Shown here: positions 12,308 to 24,509 of the stretch, piece after piece
Layout of the letters: each line of letters starts with the position of its first letter
How positions within the stretch are numbered: the first letter of the stretch is position 1
Assembly: GCA_036346225.1 (NCBI GenBank)
Contig: JARFIW010000139.1
Coordinates: 6,138,001 to 6,202,000, forward strand
Length of the DNA stretch: 64,000 bases
DNA from: Platerodrilus igneus
Lineage: Eukaryota; Arthropoda; Insecta; Coleoptera; Lycidae
Reading direction: 5' to 3'
Program-made: the position numbers and the translations under genes
The notes under the pieces: model-generated
What the model saw: only the letters and a program-made list of their open reading frames with translations
What the model was told of the DNA's origin: nothing
The model's database searches: none

Positions 12308-14640
12308 TTAGTTTTCATTTCTACAACTTAAAATATATTTTTTTAAATTACTCTTGAATTTTCTTTGGGAAGGCTGATTTGTAACTGATTTTGGTAATGT
12401 ATTATATATCTTAACGCCATAATGAAATACATTTTTTGTGGTTATCGTTTTATTCTTCTTGAATATATAGTAATTGTCTGCTTGTCTTGTGCTGTAGTTA
12501 TGTATATCTGACACTTTAATTAAGTTGCTAACCAAGTACGAAGGCAGCAAACCATTTATAATTTTATATATAAAAACCATACTATTATATTTCATTTGTT
12601 CCTGAACATTTAAAAAATTAAGGCATTCTAACATTTTACGGATTTTGGCAAATCTGCTACATTTTAATAAACATCTCATTGCACGATTTTGTATCTTTTG
12701 CAATCTTTCCAAATCACCTTGGTTTGAGACAAATAAGATGGTGCTGCAATATGTTAGGTGTGGATAAACTATTGCTCTATATAAAGTTATTCGAGCAAAA
12801 CTTGATAACTTTGCACTAATTCTTCTCAGAAATCCAACCTTTTTGCTTACTTTATTTATAACCATCTGTAGATGCATTTTAAAAGTTAATTTTCGGTCGA
12901 TTATTACGCCAAGGTATTTAATGTTCTCTACCAGTTCAATATCAGACCCATCTATTTGTACATTCCTATTTTCTGTTTTGATCATTTGATAACTTCTATC
13001 ATTCGTTAACAACATCCATTTTGTTTTATCAACATTTATCTTCAGCTTATTTCCAACTAAATATTTGCTAATTCTTATTAAGTCACTATTTACAGATTGA
13101 ATCAGGTGTATTACATTCGCACCTTCAGCATATATTAAAGTGTCATCAGCAAACATATGTATCTTTGTTACCTTCACTACATTCACTATATCGTTTATGT
13201 AAATTATAAAAAGCAATGGTCCCAAAATACTTCCTTGTGGAACACCCCACTCAATTTCTGCTTTATTAGATGTTTCCTGTTGCCATCTCGTTTCTTGCTC
13301 CCTGTTTTGTAGGTAGTCTTTAAACCACTCTAACGCGTTGTCTTTAACCCCATATTTTTCCAATTTTTGAATGAGAATATTTCTACTTATAGTCTCAAAT
13401 GCTCTTTTGTAATCTATAAAGACTGCACACACTGCCTTTCCTTTATCCATTGATTCTTTCCAGTCATTTATAATTAGCTGAATCGCTGTTTCACACGAGT
13501 GTTTCGTTCGAAAACCAGACTGATAGGTGGTTAATATATTAGTCTCATCCAAGAATTGCTTCAGTTGCTTATATATTACTGTTTCTAATACCTTTTCAAT
13601 TGTGGCCAACATATTTATAGGCCTGTACTCTTCGCATTTCTTTGTTGATACTACTTTTGGAATTGGTGTAATTGTTGATATCTTTAAGTCCTTGGACACA
13701 ATACCATGCATAAGAGACATATTTATTATGTTTAGTAGCGGATAACCAATAATATCAAAAAGTTCTTTAAGAACTCTACTGTTTACACCATCCGGGCTGC
13801 TTTTATTTGCTTGCTTATATACCAATTCTTTTAGTTCATGCATTTTTAATAATTTAAAAGTACTTAATTCCTTCAGGCTTGTACGTATTGGATCGTGAAA
13901 CTCAAACTTTCCAATACCAATTGATGATGTAATTTCTGTTATACTATTTATGAAGTAAGTATTGAAGTTTTCAGCAATAGTTTTGTCACTAGTTTCTAGT
14001 GTATTCTCAAATATAATGTGCTTACTATTTTGAATACGTTCGGTTTTTAATACAGATTTTAAAGTCTTCCACATTTTTACTGGGTTACCTTTATTTTCAT
14101 CTATTTTCTTTTCATAATATTTAATCTTAGCTCTACGGATCATGAATATCACATTATTTCTGCATTCTTTGTATGCTTTCCAATCTTCCATACTTCTTGT
14201 GAATGTAAATTTTTTATAAAATTTATTTCGCATATTAATTACTCTTTGTATTTCTCCATTAAACCATAATTTTGAACTATTTTGCGACACCTCCTTGTCA
14301 TATGAATTATGGTCAATTGCATTTTTAATGTTTGTGTAAAATGTTTTATAAAGTTTATCGATGTCGGTTATTTCATACTTCCAATCTGCCAATATTAACT
14401 CGTTCTTTATGGCCTCATAGTTAAGAATTTTCTTTATTTTGCTTTCTGCATCAACTTGGAGTTTTTGTGTGATGTGACTAATGTCTGCAACAACAATACT
14501 ATGATCTGTAACTTTTGGAGTGTGCCATACTGTACTTTTTAATCCATTATTATTAGTTATCACTAAATCTATTAATGTTTCAGATTCCTTAGTAATTCTT
14601 GTACTCTCAGAAATTAGTTGTACAAATCCACAGTCCTTTA
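12308..14640 (-). CDS. Non-LTR retrotransposon ORF2 reverse transcriptase (LINE-B)
   Basis: The frame is uninterrupted from a stop at 14641-14643 down to the natural stop at 12308. A start-like codon is at 14563, but the sequence upstream (ESETLIDLVITNN) is clearly the end of the endonuclease domain, so the real ORF2 once continued further 5'. In order it shows the EN C-terminus, KSSPDGVNSRVLKEL (RT 0/1), EYRPINMLATIEKVLE, FIDYKRAFETISR, WGVPQGSILGPLLF, the catalytic HMFADDTLIYAE, and NIKYLGVIIDRKL. The thumb follows, then a C-terminal region ending near RKFKSNLKKYILS. No RNase H is present. This architecture fits the jockey/CR1 group; exact clade not resolved. All RT core motifs are intact, but lack of a complete endonuclease and ORF1 makes autonomous activity unlikely. 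Confidence 0.85.
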
Positions 14641-14649
14641 CAATATTTT

Positions 14650-15085
14650 TAACTTAATTGTATAGAAATCATTTATTTTATTCCAATCAATATTATAATC
14701 CCCAATCAGAATTATATCTTCACTACCACGTGATTCTACTAGTTCTTCTAACAAATTTTCCAACAGGTTTAAAAATTTGCACAACTTCCACTTGGTGAAC
14801 GGTAAACACAGCTATACTTATACTTCTACTATTCAACTTAATATTACCAACAATACCCCAATATTCTAAATGGAGGCTATACTCTTTTAATATTTCAAAC
14901 TGTAGAAATGACTGATAGTAAATTATGACACCTCCTGTGTGTCGTGAACTAGAATCCACCCTACCTAAACTGTATCCTTTAATGCCTATTTCATTACTTT
15001 CAATACAATTTGTCAGATGTGTTTCTGTTAAACATACCAATATAGGTTTTTCTCGATTGATTAGCTGTTGTATAAAGAATGTAGG
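14650..15085 (-). pseudogene. APE-type endonuclease domain of LINE-B, frameshifted
   Basis: The segment at 14723-15040 has VCLTETHLT, the ETHL/ETWL motif of APE-like endonucleases, followed by GYSLGRVDSSSRHTGGVIIYY. After SRSISIAVF the frame slips (near 14805); the continuing sequence in the next frame has ILIGDYNIDW near 14690-14715, the GDxN catalytic motif. A further slip near 14650 leads into the RT frame. The N-terminus is cut off near 15085. Confidence 0.7.
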
Positions 15086-15162
15086 GTGGGGTGTATGTGA
15101 AACTTGTACACTGGTGAATCAGAAGTTGTGACATCAACAATAGTACAAATGCAGATGGGTTC

Positions 15163-16640
15163 TCACTGTGTTAAATGCATTTTCTTAATTCTTAAATATA
15201 AAATATTAAAATATAAAAATACGTAATCGATAGCCTCTCGTATGGCTACCAATTCGCACTGGAAGATAGTGCTCCAGTTTGCGAGTTTGGTTTGAAATCG
15301 AAACACCTTCCTTTCCTGCTTAAACACGACAAACGCCGCGCATGCTTGCCCGTCAACCATACGTGAACCGTCCGTGTAAATTCTTATACCCGTCGCGTCC
15401 CGATCACCTTCGACAAACTCGATTCCTCTAATATTGGCCGGGTGCCCCAACTCTGATACCACGATCTTTTTTTGCAACGTCCCTATTACCAAGATTAATA
15501 TCTTCGATAATTTCACGCCCTTTCCCTATATCTATAAGTCTCCTATCTCTAATCTCCCTAACGACATATTCGATAGGTAGAGTCCTACTGATCACCAGGA
15601 CCGCCTCCGTGGAGGTGGTCCTGTATGCCCTCGCCGCCTTTACCGCGGTTATATGATGCACGCTCGTTAATTGACGCATCTCCCGGACTTTACAACTTTC
15701 CGCCCATACGGATGCTGCGTACAGCATTGCCGGCTCAATTGCTCCGGCATAGACCGTCCTCAGCGATTCACCCCTGAAACCCCAGTTTATTTTTTGCCGC
15801 CGCCATCATTTTATTTGATATTTCGCTTCTTTTGCTTTTGACGTACTGCACGTGAGCTTTCCAATTTAACTTATCGTCAATTTTTACCCCGAGATATGTA
15901 TTAGCTTCCTTGAACGGTATTTTCTCCCCTCCTAGCTCTAGCCTAGGAGGTCGCTGTCCCGGTTTCTTTCCGAAATAAAGCGCCTCTGACTTCGCCGTGT
16001 TAAATCTTAATTTTACCGCCTGCGACCATTCGTATGGTTTATTAAGCGCCTCGTTCGGTTTTGTACGCATATCCATTAACAATCGGGATCTGACAATTAA
16101 AAGCGTATCATCCGCAAACCCAACGATTGAGCATCCTGTGGGCAACTTGACCCTAAAGATGCTCTTATATAACAACTTTCAAAATGTGGGACCAGAGCAT
16201 GACCCCTGCGGACATTCCCTTTCCACCTCGTGCGACAAAACTTCACCCGGAATATCAACCTGTGCCAATCGCCCCGAGAAATAACTCTTGACCAAAGACA
16301 TCAAGTTTCGCGGACAATTCCTATTTTCCAACTCGCAAACAATCAATGGCCACCAGGCAGCATCAAATGCTCCTGAAATGTCCAAAACAACAACAACATA
16401 GTACTCTTTAGCATCTCTCGCCTGCTTAATTTCCCCGACAACGAACTCTAATGCGTCGACAGTCGACTTTCCTCCATAAAACCGAACTGTTGTTTGTTAA
16501 AACCGCCGCTGTCTCGCACTAAGTGTTCAACTCGGGTAGTCATAACGCGATCTAAAGCTTTCCCCAGCACCGGTAGCAAGCTAATTGGACGATAGCTACC
16601 AGGGTCTGACGCATCCGCCTTCTCTAATTTCTGATTGGTT
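15163..16640 (-). pseudogene. R1-like LINE fragment with RT and RNase H, multiply frameshifted
   Basis: Minus-strand frames, 5' to 3', give YRPISLLPVLGKALDRVMT (16560-16620), then MDISGAFDAAWWPLIV (16385) and ECPQGSCSGP. The catalytic region GFADDTLLIV is at 16080-16130, followed by NTYLGVKIDDKLNWKAHV. ASVWAESCKV lies near 15700. An RNase H domain beginning IRIYTDGSRM with later FQCELVAIREAIDY is at 15163-15400. DISGAFDxAWWP and GCPQGSxxGP are characteristic of the R1 superfamily. Both ends are missing. The segment is visibly GC-richer than its neighbours (CpG-containing runs such as CGCCGCC), unlike LINE-B beside it. At least four frame changes; inactive. Confidence 0.8.
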
Positions 16641-16734
16641 GATAATAGGACATATTTTGAACGTAGTTGTATAGCGATGTATATTTGTGGTTGTTATTAT
16701 ATCCCTGCAATACTTAAATAAATAATATCATCAT

Positions 16735-17255
16735 CAGTAGGTCTTCAGTCCTGGAACTAGTTAGACGCGTACCATCATTGTTTCCTATTCTGAACTAACC
16801 TACAGATTTCCCTGAAATTTGGACAGTCTGCATCTATAACTATCTGATCTAGGTCTACATCTACCTCTTTTTTCCTATCTCTGCTTGTAATATATCCCAT
16901 ACTATTCCCCAAAAATGCCTTAGAACGTATTCTCTTATCTTTTTTCCCAGATATCCTTGTTCCCACCCTACTATTTCTATAACCTATTTGTTATTATCCT
17001 TGTCTGTCCATGCTATCGTCCTCATACATCTGAAACACAGCATTTCAAAAGGCTGCAACCGTTTTCTGTCTGTGTTTCAGACTGCCCGTATTTCATAGGC
17101 ATACTGTGCTGTGCGCCACACATATGCTTTCAACAATTTTCTTCTTGTTCTATGTTTGTTGTCTTTTCTCATAGGCGTTGTTCTTTCTTGTTAGATGCAG
17201 TTTGGTTACCTTCTATTGTTTTACAATAATATACCCTATTCCTCTGACCTTCAGT
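16735..17255 (-). repeat. LINE-A 3' end, tail unit 1
   Basis: On the minus strand the unit ends with CAGGACTGAAGACC followed by ATGATGAT-like repeats (16728-16745), the 3' tail. Upstream, 16775-16966 holds NFREICRLVQNRKQ, the LINE-A C-terminal motif. Similarity continues to about 17255, where a SINE interrupts it. The same unit, without the SINE, is present at 63183-63900. Confidence 0.65.
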
Positions 17256-17269
17256 GGTTGTGAAGGGAG

Positions 17270-17534
17270 CGGATCCCAAGGTCCTGGGTTCAAATCCCGA
17301 CACGGCCGACTGCTTGAAAAATAGCAGGTGAGCATTTTTCACAAAAATTACGCCCTCGTTCGGATGAGAGGTTAAATGGAGGTCCCGTGTGTGAGTGTTG
17401 TCATGCACATTAAATATCCCTACCTTGCCTGGAACTGCAAGGGTTCGGCAAAATTCTAAATTTCCAAACAACAAAAAACTCGCCTCCTGGCCAATGTAGT
17501 ACCTTCGGGTGGAGCATTGGAAATGTAAATGAAC
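17270..17534 (+). mobile_element. tRNA-derived SINE with 14-bp target-site duplication
   Basis: The body is flanked by the direct repeat GGTTGTGAAGGGAG at 17256-17269 and 17535-17548. The related repeat at 63669-63682 carries that 14-mer once and is uninterrupted, i.e. the empty site. Near its left edge the body carries a B-box-like GGGTTCAAATCCC at 17286-17298, and GACACGGCC next to it. No A box is present, so the tRNA head is 5'-truncated. The central part (CGGATGAGAGGTTAAATGG near 17356, then GGTCCCGTGTG) resembles a domain I have seen shared by SINEs of many animals; I think of the MetaSINE type but cannot verify it. The right end is AAATG-rich. A second, older fragment lies at 48575-48705. 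Confidence 0.75.
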
Positions 17535-17548
17535 GGTTGTGAAGGGAG

Positions 17549-17756
17549 GTAAGCAGCCCGTGGCTGCCAAGTTCTCCCAACACTTAACCATTTACCGATT
17601 TAATATACTTTTCAATATATCTTTTTCACAGTCCTCATTAGTTGCAGATATTTCGCAACCAACAACTAGTTGTTTATACTAATCATCAGATTTATCTGCG
17701 CTTATTTTTTCGTCATTAAGTTTTCCGTCTCAAAACTAGTTGGACACGTACCTGCA

Positions 17757-17797
<41 letters not shown>

Positions 17798-18110
17798 TGA
17801 GCTAGCCTACATAGTTCCCTGAAATTCTCACACAGCACGTGTATACAGCTCATTCCCCTTCTATTGTTTTCTACGTTTATGCCCTATTTCACCGAGATTC
17901 AGTGAAGGGGGTTAAGCAACCTCGTGGCTACCAAAATCTCCCAACATTTAGACATTTGCCGAAGTAATGGTTTTCCTTTCACACACTTAACATTATTCGA
18001 GAATATTGCTCAACCAATTCTTGTAGTTACTTATAATACGCATCATGTTTAAGCACAGTTATTTTTTCGTCATTAGTTTATCCATCTTGGGATTGGTTGG
18101 ATGCGTACCT
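17549..18110 (-). repeat. LINE-A tail units 2, tandem, with (TA)n tract
   Basis: The sequence right of the SINE continues the LINE-A related repeat. A new tail begins at about 17724 (GTCTCAAAACTAGTTGGACA), followed by TTCTGAGCTAGCCTACATAG at 17795, the same marker found at 16785 and 63848. A (TA)n tract at 17759-17796 lies inside it. The copy at 63850 lacks the (TA)n. Confidence 0.55.
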
Positions 18111-18655
18111 CCATTGATTTCTATTCTGGGCTAGCCTACACATCTCCCTGAAACTCCTACAGCCTACATCTTTTACTACCTGTGTGCAGTAGTCTAACCT
18201 AGGTCTGCCTCTTCTTTTTTTTTCCTATCTCTGCTTCTAATATATTCCGCACTATTCCCTCATGCCGTAGTATGTGGCCTATCATCCTATCTCTTCTCTT
18301 TTTTACCGTTTTCCACATATTTCTTTCTTCTCCTACCATTTTTAGTACCTCTTCGTTCTTAACTTTGTCTGTCCATGATATCTTCATCACACGTCTATAG
18401 CACCACATTTCAAAGGCTTCCACCTTTTTCTTGTCCGCTTCTCCTACTGTCCAGGCTTCACAGCCGTACAGTGCTGTGCTCCACACATATGTTTTGAGCA
18501 ATCTTTTCCTTGTTTCTATGTTTGTGGTCTTTGAGCACAGTAGTTGCTTTTTCTTGTTAAATGTAGCACGACCTTGTGCTAATCTTTGTTTTATATCTCT
18601 TGTGCTTTTCCCATATTGCGTTATTTGGCTTCCTAGGTAGCAGAAGTCACTTTGT
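18083..18655 (-). pseudogene. LINE-A RT C-terminal region, best-preserved copy
   Basis: The open segment at 18199-18501 reads VWSTALYGCEAWTVGEADKK, then VEAFEMWCYRRVMKISWTDK, EVLKMVGEERNMWKTVKKR and MIGHILRHEGIV. This is the canonical C-terminus of an APE-type LINE polyprotein in insects. Upstream (18500-18655) the frame continues in a broken form, and downstream it loses frame at a T-rich homopolymer near 18215. The 3' tail starts near 18083. It is the third tail in a head-to-tail chain with those at 16735 and 17724. Confidence 0.75.
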
Positions 18656-18659
18656 TAAA

Positions 18660-21190
18660 CACTAACTGTTTGATCGTTTTTCTGATAGATTTGAGGTTAA
18701 CAACAATTCTTTAACAAGTTTTTGGTTTGCCTGGTTAGGTATCAATTATTTCTTTTGCTATGTTGGAGATCATTAAATTCAGTTACACAATAATTTGGTA
18801 TGTTTAAATGCAGTTTAGCAGTAGATTTTAAAACATGCTTTTTAGTGATATTTATTAATTCAGCTTTCAAATCACGCTCGTAAACATTTTTGTCAAAATA
18901 TTCTGAACATATAAGACTAGTTACACAAAGAAACCCATTTTCTAACACATACATTGTCTTTTGGAAATGAATGTATAACTATCCCCAGAAATTTAGTATT
19001 TCATCCGTCTGTTATTGCTACTCGTTGCTAGTACAGAAGTTGTCGGTATATATGAAATTCTCTCTAACAGTACAGCATACATAAATCATAGCAACAAATT
19101 TGGGAAATCACATAACTAATTCACTACTCTCATAAAACTTGTGCTCTACTGCACTATAACGATAGTAGAATTTTATATTCACTGTGAAATTTGAACTAGA
19201 CCTGGCATCATATGCCATCAAGAACCACTGTGCATCCAGGGTTTGATACTTATCCTGTATTTCTACCTACTGCAGTATAAACTATTGAAAGTTTGTAACA
19301 GTTTAATTGTCTACTGACCCTTGTGAAATAATATTGTAATAAATCGATTATTTTTAATTTACATGCTGTCCTCCCAATACATTATTTTGTGTTATAAATT
19401 TTACTCAACGCCCTAAACTCGGTTAATTTTCATAAACTAAATCTCAATAAGTTCTACAGATCAGAAATCGAAATTTATTGTAACAAAGTAAATAAAGTCA
19501 TAGGTTCAATGCACATCTACCAGTTTTGTAACATGCCACAGGTTGTTATTCTGTTGAACACTGCCGGCTGCATGGAAAATAGATCACTTGTAGTCCAAAT
19601 ACCAGCCCGCGAACATGTATTTGTTGAGTGCTCTGGCCGCCAGTCTACGTATAGCCATTGTCATGGTTCACCTAAGTAATTAATAGAAACCAATTAACCA
19701 AAGGTCATTTAACTACGGAAAACGACAACTTTGTTCAGACCTTTGTGAATACATCGGGAGTTGATCATAAAGTATTAACCACCTGAACCAAGTGTTCTGA
19801 CCTATTTGGATTATTGTTTCTGGCCAGTATATAGTTAGTCGGACACGTCTTAAAACAAGTTAACCTTAAAAATGTTACAAATTGTTCTGGAAGACTTCTA
19901 AGGATATTCTACTTGTCATATATGTTGAAGTGAACCTTCCCAACCAACAATTTGCTAGTACACTTGATATTCTTCTCATAGTGATCACCATAAGTAATTT
20001 ATACTATCTATGAAACTGTTTAAGGAGAAGCAAGCACTTGGCCAATAGGGGAAGCAAACAATCTATCTGCAATATCACGAAATAACTATTGAGTTAGGCT
20101 TTTAAAGACTTTAATAGGTACTACAAATATTAGTACATACTGTAGTTACATAATACCACGTTGCATAAACTAGTCGTGATGGTTGTGTTACATAAACAAC
20201 TGGCAGTGCTATTGCGTAACTGATTACAGTTTCATACCTAGAGATTAAGCCCTTATATTACTACATGCTCCCTCCTTTTTTATGTATAAAATATATTTTT
20301 CTTTCGTAAATTTGTTTTTGTCTTTATGTTTTGGTAGTTTCTAATTCGGACAAACTTGTACACTTCAATCTAGTAAGTGATTAGATAAGATTCTAACACT
20401 ATTTATACTTACATTTATGTCCTAGGCAGATTTATCTTTATAGTTATCTAGTGTTAATGCGAATTTGAAATTGCCTTACGCTTGTCGAATTCAGTAGACG
20501 CAATTTGAATTGGCCATGTTATTCTGTAAATGTAATTAATTAATTGTTTGTTGTGCAAATGCAGAATGTTATTTGTTGACGTTGTTAAATGCCACTTAGT
20601 GTTATTATACTAAAGTATACGGCAATGTTCAAGGGGTGTATAACGGCATTGTTCTTTTATTTACAAAATGTCGTTTAGTTTGATTGTTACCTAGATATAA
20701 TTAATATTTAATATTATTACGTGGGTAGCGAAGAATTCAGGTGTTCGTCTTTAAACCAGCAGTCTAATATTGTTTGCTATCTAAATTCATAGAAGTTACT
20801 TCTTGGAGTTATATTTTACATGTGTTTTGTGTTTAATTATCATTTCATGTACAGATGTTGTAAAAAGGGTGAATTGGGTCGTGTGTCTAGTTATTTCGTT
20901 CTTTAGACACACCTACCCCACCCCCAACTTCGACTGTGTTAGCGTGGCCTTCGTTTTCTTTCTTTTTCTTCCTTTGTTACTGTAATTTGCATGAGCATTC
21001 CATTACTGGTTTCATTCATTTCTTACTGGCCTGCTCATCTTATGGGTAGCTTGTGCTAAAATTTTTATTGGTAACGAATTTTATAATATAATTGTAAGCG
21101 AAATGAACAGATATCATTCACAAAATGTCAACAATAGGTTAAATAAAATGAAGCGTGTTAGTTTATTTTAAAAATAAATTTTAACAAATA
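18660..21190. other. no gene recognised
   Basis: About 2.5 kb of AT-rich DNA. ORFs are short and without motif. A short match to the SINE (GCCGGCTGCATGG near 19563) was considered too weak to call. Confidence 0.45.
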
Positions 21191-21194
21191 GACA

Positions 21195-21692
21195 CTCTAA
21201 AACAACATCCATCTTTAGATGAATTTATGCTACCTTACAGAGGAAGACTTTTTTTAAAGTCTATAATCCGGCAAAAATATGTATGGTATATTTGTGCGAA
21301 TGGTCCCCGAAGTAGAATTTGGATACATCGCAATTTTCAAATATATACTGGAACTCGGCAAAAGTTGAAGGACATTATTAGTAATCATCTAAATGATTAT
21401 GAAAATTTGTGGCATCATATTTACCTGAACAATAATTACAACAGTGTCCATTTACAGCTTAGAAGATTCTGCTTGAAAACCGGAGATTCGCAATTTCTTA
21501 AGAGGAATGAAGTATTGCTACACACATGGAAAAACAAAAGGAACATAAAAATGGTTTCAACAATGCATAATTCAACCATAATCCCCTCAAATAAAATATA
21601 TAGGAAAACAGGATTGTTCATCGAAAAACCAACTATAACAGATATATGAAAGGTGTTGACTGTGCAGATCTACACCTTTCTTATTATTAGGT
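21195..21692 (+). pseudogene. piggyBac-like transposase, central fragment
   Basis: The frame entering at 21206 reads SLDEFMLPYRGRLFLKSII, the piggyBac motif around the first catalytic aspartate (D-E-x-M-xP-xRGR). IYTGTRQKLKDII follows. A YLNNNYNSVHLQLR stretch corresponds to the DNYFTS region, but the catalytic aspartate position reads N. NEVLLHTWKNKRNIKMVSTMH and KTGLFIEKP then match the run to the third catalytic region. A frameshift near 21640 moves into YMKGVDCADLHLSYY, the GVDxAD motif, and the sequence ends at a stop near 21690. The N-terminal half and the cysteine-rich C-terminus are missing; inverted repeats not seen. Confidence 0.8.
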
Positions 21693-21699
21693 AACGCGA

Positions 21700-24500
21700 A
21701 AATCTGTAAAGTGAACTAATAAAGTGGTTGTTTTTTCAATTGCACCTTATTTAATGCGTATCGAGTTTATAACATGGCGAATACAAAAAAATTGCCATAT
21801 GAATTTTTTCCGATTGATGCAGCTAAAGGATTAAATCAAATAACTGATATTGAAACTGTTGGGAGTCAACCCGAAACAAGTTCTTTGCAAGTACCATATT
21901 TGTATTCTCCATTATGACTCTCAATGAATCTAAAATCTCATTTGTTAACAAAAATTGTCCTCAAAAGTTTTGTAAAGTGGGCAGATTGCAAGGAAAACAA
22001 AAAGACACCTCGTATATGTATAAATTTTATAAAATTTCGTTGTGTAAGACTAGCTGTTTTCAACACTACCACACAATAAAACATTATTAAAATGTTTAAT
22101 TTTATTATCACGCTAAGTATGTTTTGTTTTTTATTCTAAAATTGGGCTAGTATATTTTATATTGTATATATTTACTTTAAAGTAAATGTAACAATTGTTT
22201 AATACAATTGTTAATATTGTTTAAGATACCTGCGGCAAACAAAGCTCGGCGGCTAATAAGGTCCAGCACACAAATCTCAGAACATACTTTCATTCTTAAC
22301 TACCTCTTAACTATTCCTAACACTTTGCCAACGTCAGACACCGTTAAAAGCCCTTGAAATGTCAGTTGCAATGTGAACGATACCATGTGTAGATGTCTGG
22401 TTATTAAAATTTATTACTAATGTTTACAAAAATAATTGGTTTGTTTTAAACTAATATATTTTCATAAATAGTGTCTTGTGTTCTACGTTTTATGGGCTGT
22501 ATTTGCTATGTGTGGAATATTATTGTTACGGGTGAACTATGCGTTATAACAATTTAAATTTTGAATTGCCCTGAACAGGCGAGAACCCTGTAACGATAAA
22601 AAGGTGTGTAGGCTAACTGCAGTGATGTTGGAGTGGGTTTATATGGATAAATAAATACAAAAATAATAACTAACAACGTTTCCAATTAAAAATTGTTTTT
22701 ATCAATATCGAGGGATGCCAAACAGTCTGTCACCACTAGCTTTGTGATGTTCTTTTCTATGTGGAAGACTGTTATTCCGCATAAAACTCCCTTGCTTTGG
22801 TTATTCTACATTCGGTCGTCATGTTTCTCTGTCAAAGTAAAATACTTCTTCCAGATATGACTAGCACTGGAGTAGCTGGACCTCCTTTATAAATTACTAA
22901 CTTTGCATCTATTCCATAAATAATTGAAATAAAAATTCACCTAACTTAACTTCTGTTAACATAAATACAATTTTTTTTTCACATGCACATACAACTATAC
23001 TTTTCCAAAAATAATTTATCTCAAATCTGACCAGGTGTTGTTGAACTAAACCCTAAACAATTTTGCTGTTTTCCTATTTAATTATTACATTAATGAATCC
23101 CAAATTAATGGAAATGTCGTTCATCAAACATGAAACCATTTCAATACCAACTTTGCACTAAACACATTGTCCTTTCCAAAATACTTTACATTTAATACTT
23201 TTAATACTCTAAATTTCACTCTTGTATCTCAAATTACTAATTAGTCCAGCGGATTGGTTATTTTCACTTAATTACTGTCTTATTACCAAAATACACCAAT
23301 AACATTTAAAAATTCATAATATACTTTTTAAAACGTTACAGTAAAAGTACTCACTTTTCAGTTCCAAAGTTTCCAGCCACCATTAGGATTTTTCCTAACC
23401 ATTTAGTAAAAGTCCAAACACAGCAATTCTCTAACTCCAAAAAACCTCACAAAGTTCCAATTTAATGAAGGGATTCCTAACCCTTTGTTTCAAAACGGTT
23501 TTCTGATATTAAATCCACACTTGTGTAAAATATCCTGCCCCTTGCAGAGGTATTTCATGTTACATGTCTGTCGCCATCCATTATCATATAATTTTTTTGT
23601 TAGAGCGCTGAACATCCCCACATAAAACTCACTATCATCGCAACATATCACCCCCAACATATCACCCCCCCCCCCTGAAGTTCTGCATATTGCTACATTT
23701 TAGACGATAAATTTCAATAAGACTGTTACTGATTCAATCTCGATTGGCTTTTATTCTTTCTAGTTCCCGTTCTATTTTGTATGTTGTCCGAGGTTTCATA
23801 TTATTGCACTTATTGCTATTAAGTTTATGACAAATGAAATGTAGAAAGTTCCTGTTATACTGTACTTTATGTAGGTGTATCTGTAATTTTTTTATCTGAA
23901 ACTCTATAATTGCACACATTGTAGTTTAATGTATAAAAGTATAACATCATTGAAATCTTATAGGTGTGTATTCTGCTTTTTCGACATCTAGTTAATACAA
24001 TGTGCGTAGTTTCCCTTTTATGATAATTACAACAACGTCTATTAAAATTATGTCATATTGCATGGAATTTATTCAATTAAAACTTCAAAAGCGCATATTT
24101 GAGGTGCATATATTAACACATTCACGGTTATTTTATAGATCTAAAGCTTACTAAAAAATGGCATACTTTATTATGCAACTCTGTGTTTATGATTGGTTTG
24201 TTTACATTCTTGTGGTTTTCAAATTATTTAAAACCCATTTTTCAAGTTTCCCTATGTATTTTCAGAAATAAATCGATTATATTTGTGGTTTTCAGTTTAA
24301 TTGGAATAAAAGTATAGGTTTAATGGCAAGTCTCGTTTTTTAAACACTATTTTGTATGAAGTTAAGGTTATACAGGGTGCTTCCATAACAATTTACTCTA
24401 TTCAAGATTAAATATTAGTTGTTTACTGTCTAATGTATGTTTAACATAACGCAAGTTATGTATCCCCCAATTTATGTATGTATACGAAAATAGAAGTTAT
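21700..24500. other. no gene recognised; possible old LTR or MITE debris
   Basis: AT-rich. TGTTACGGG at 22524 looks like the beginning of an insect LTR, but I could not find a matching end. A poly-C run lies at 23668-23680. GGCTAATAAGG at 22251 resembles the subterminal repeats beside the pogo remnant at 25107. None of this is strong enough for a named feature. Confidence 0.35.
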
Positions 24501-24509
24501 TAGGAATTA

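Larger units (their letters stand above)
12203..15085 (-). mobile_element. LINE-B: 5'-truncated jockey/CR1-like non-LTR retrotransposon
   Basis: The element runs on the minus strand. Its 3' end has a polyadenylation-like AATAAA followed by three CTTA units (12203-12223), a short tandem 3' tail typical of LINEs. Coding sequence covers the reverse transcriptase (12308-14640) and most of the APE endonuclease (14650-15085). Upstream of about 15085 the endonuclease N-terminus (first 20 or so residues) and ORF1 are missing, so the copy is 5'-truncated. It abuts a different LINE at 15163. Only one or two frame breaks near 14650 and 14800 separate the endonuclease from RT, suggesting a relatively young copy. 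Confidence 0.75.

Noticed and set aside
17270..17345. Possible tRNA gene
   Set aside because: Only a B-box and part of a T arm are visible; no acceptor stem, anticodon arm or A box. The flanking duplication shows it is a SINE.
19510..19600. Third SINE copy
   Set aside because: Only about 20 bases (GCCGGCTGCATGGAAAATAG) resemble the SINE at 17.3 kb and the flanks do not follow.
22524..22620. LTR beginning with TGTTACGGG
   Set aside because: No matching end, no duplication and no internal region; kept only as a remark.
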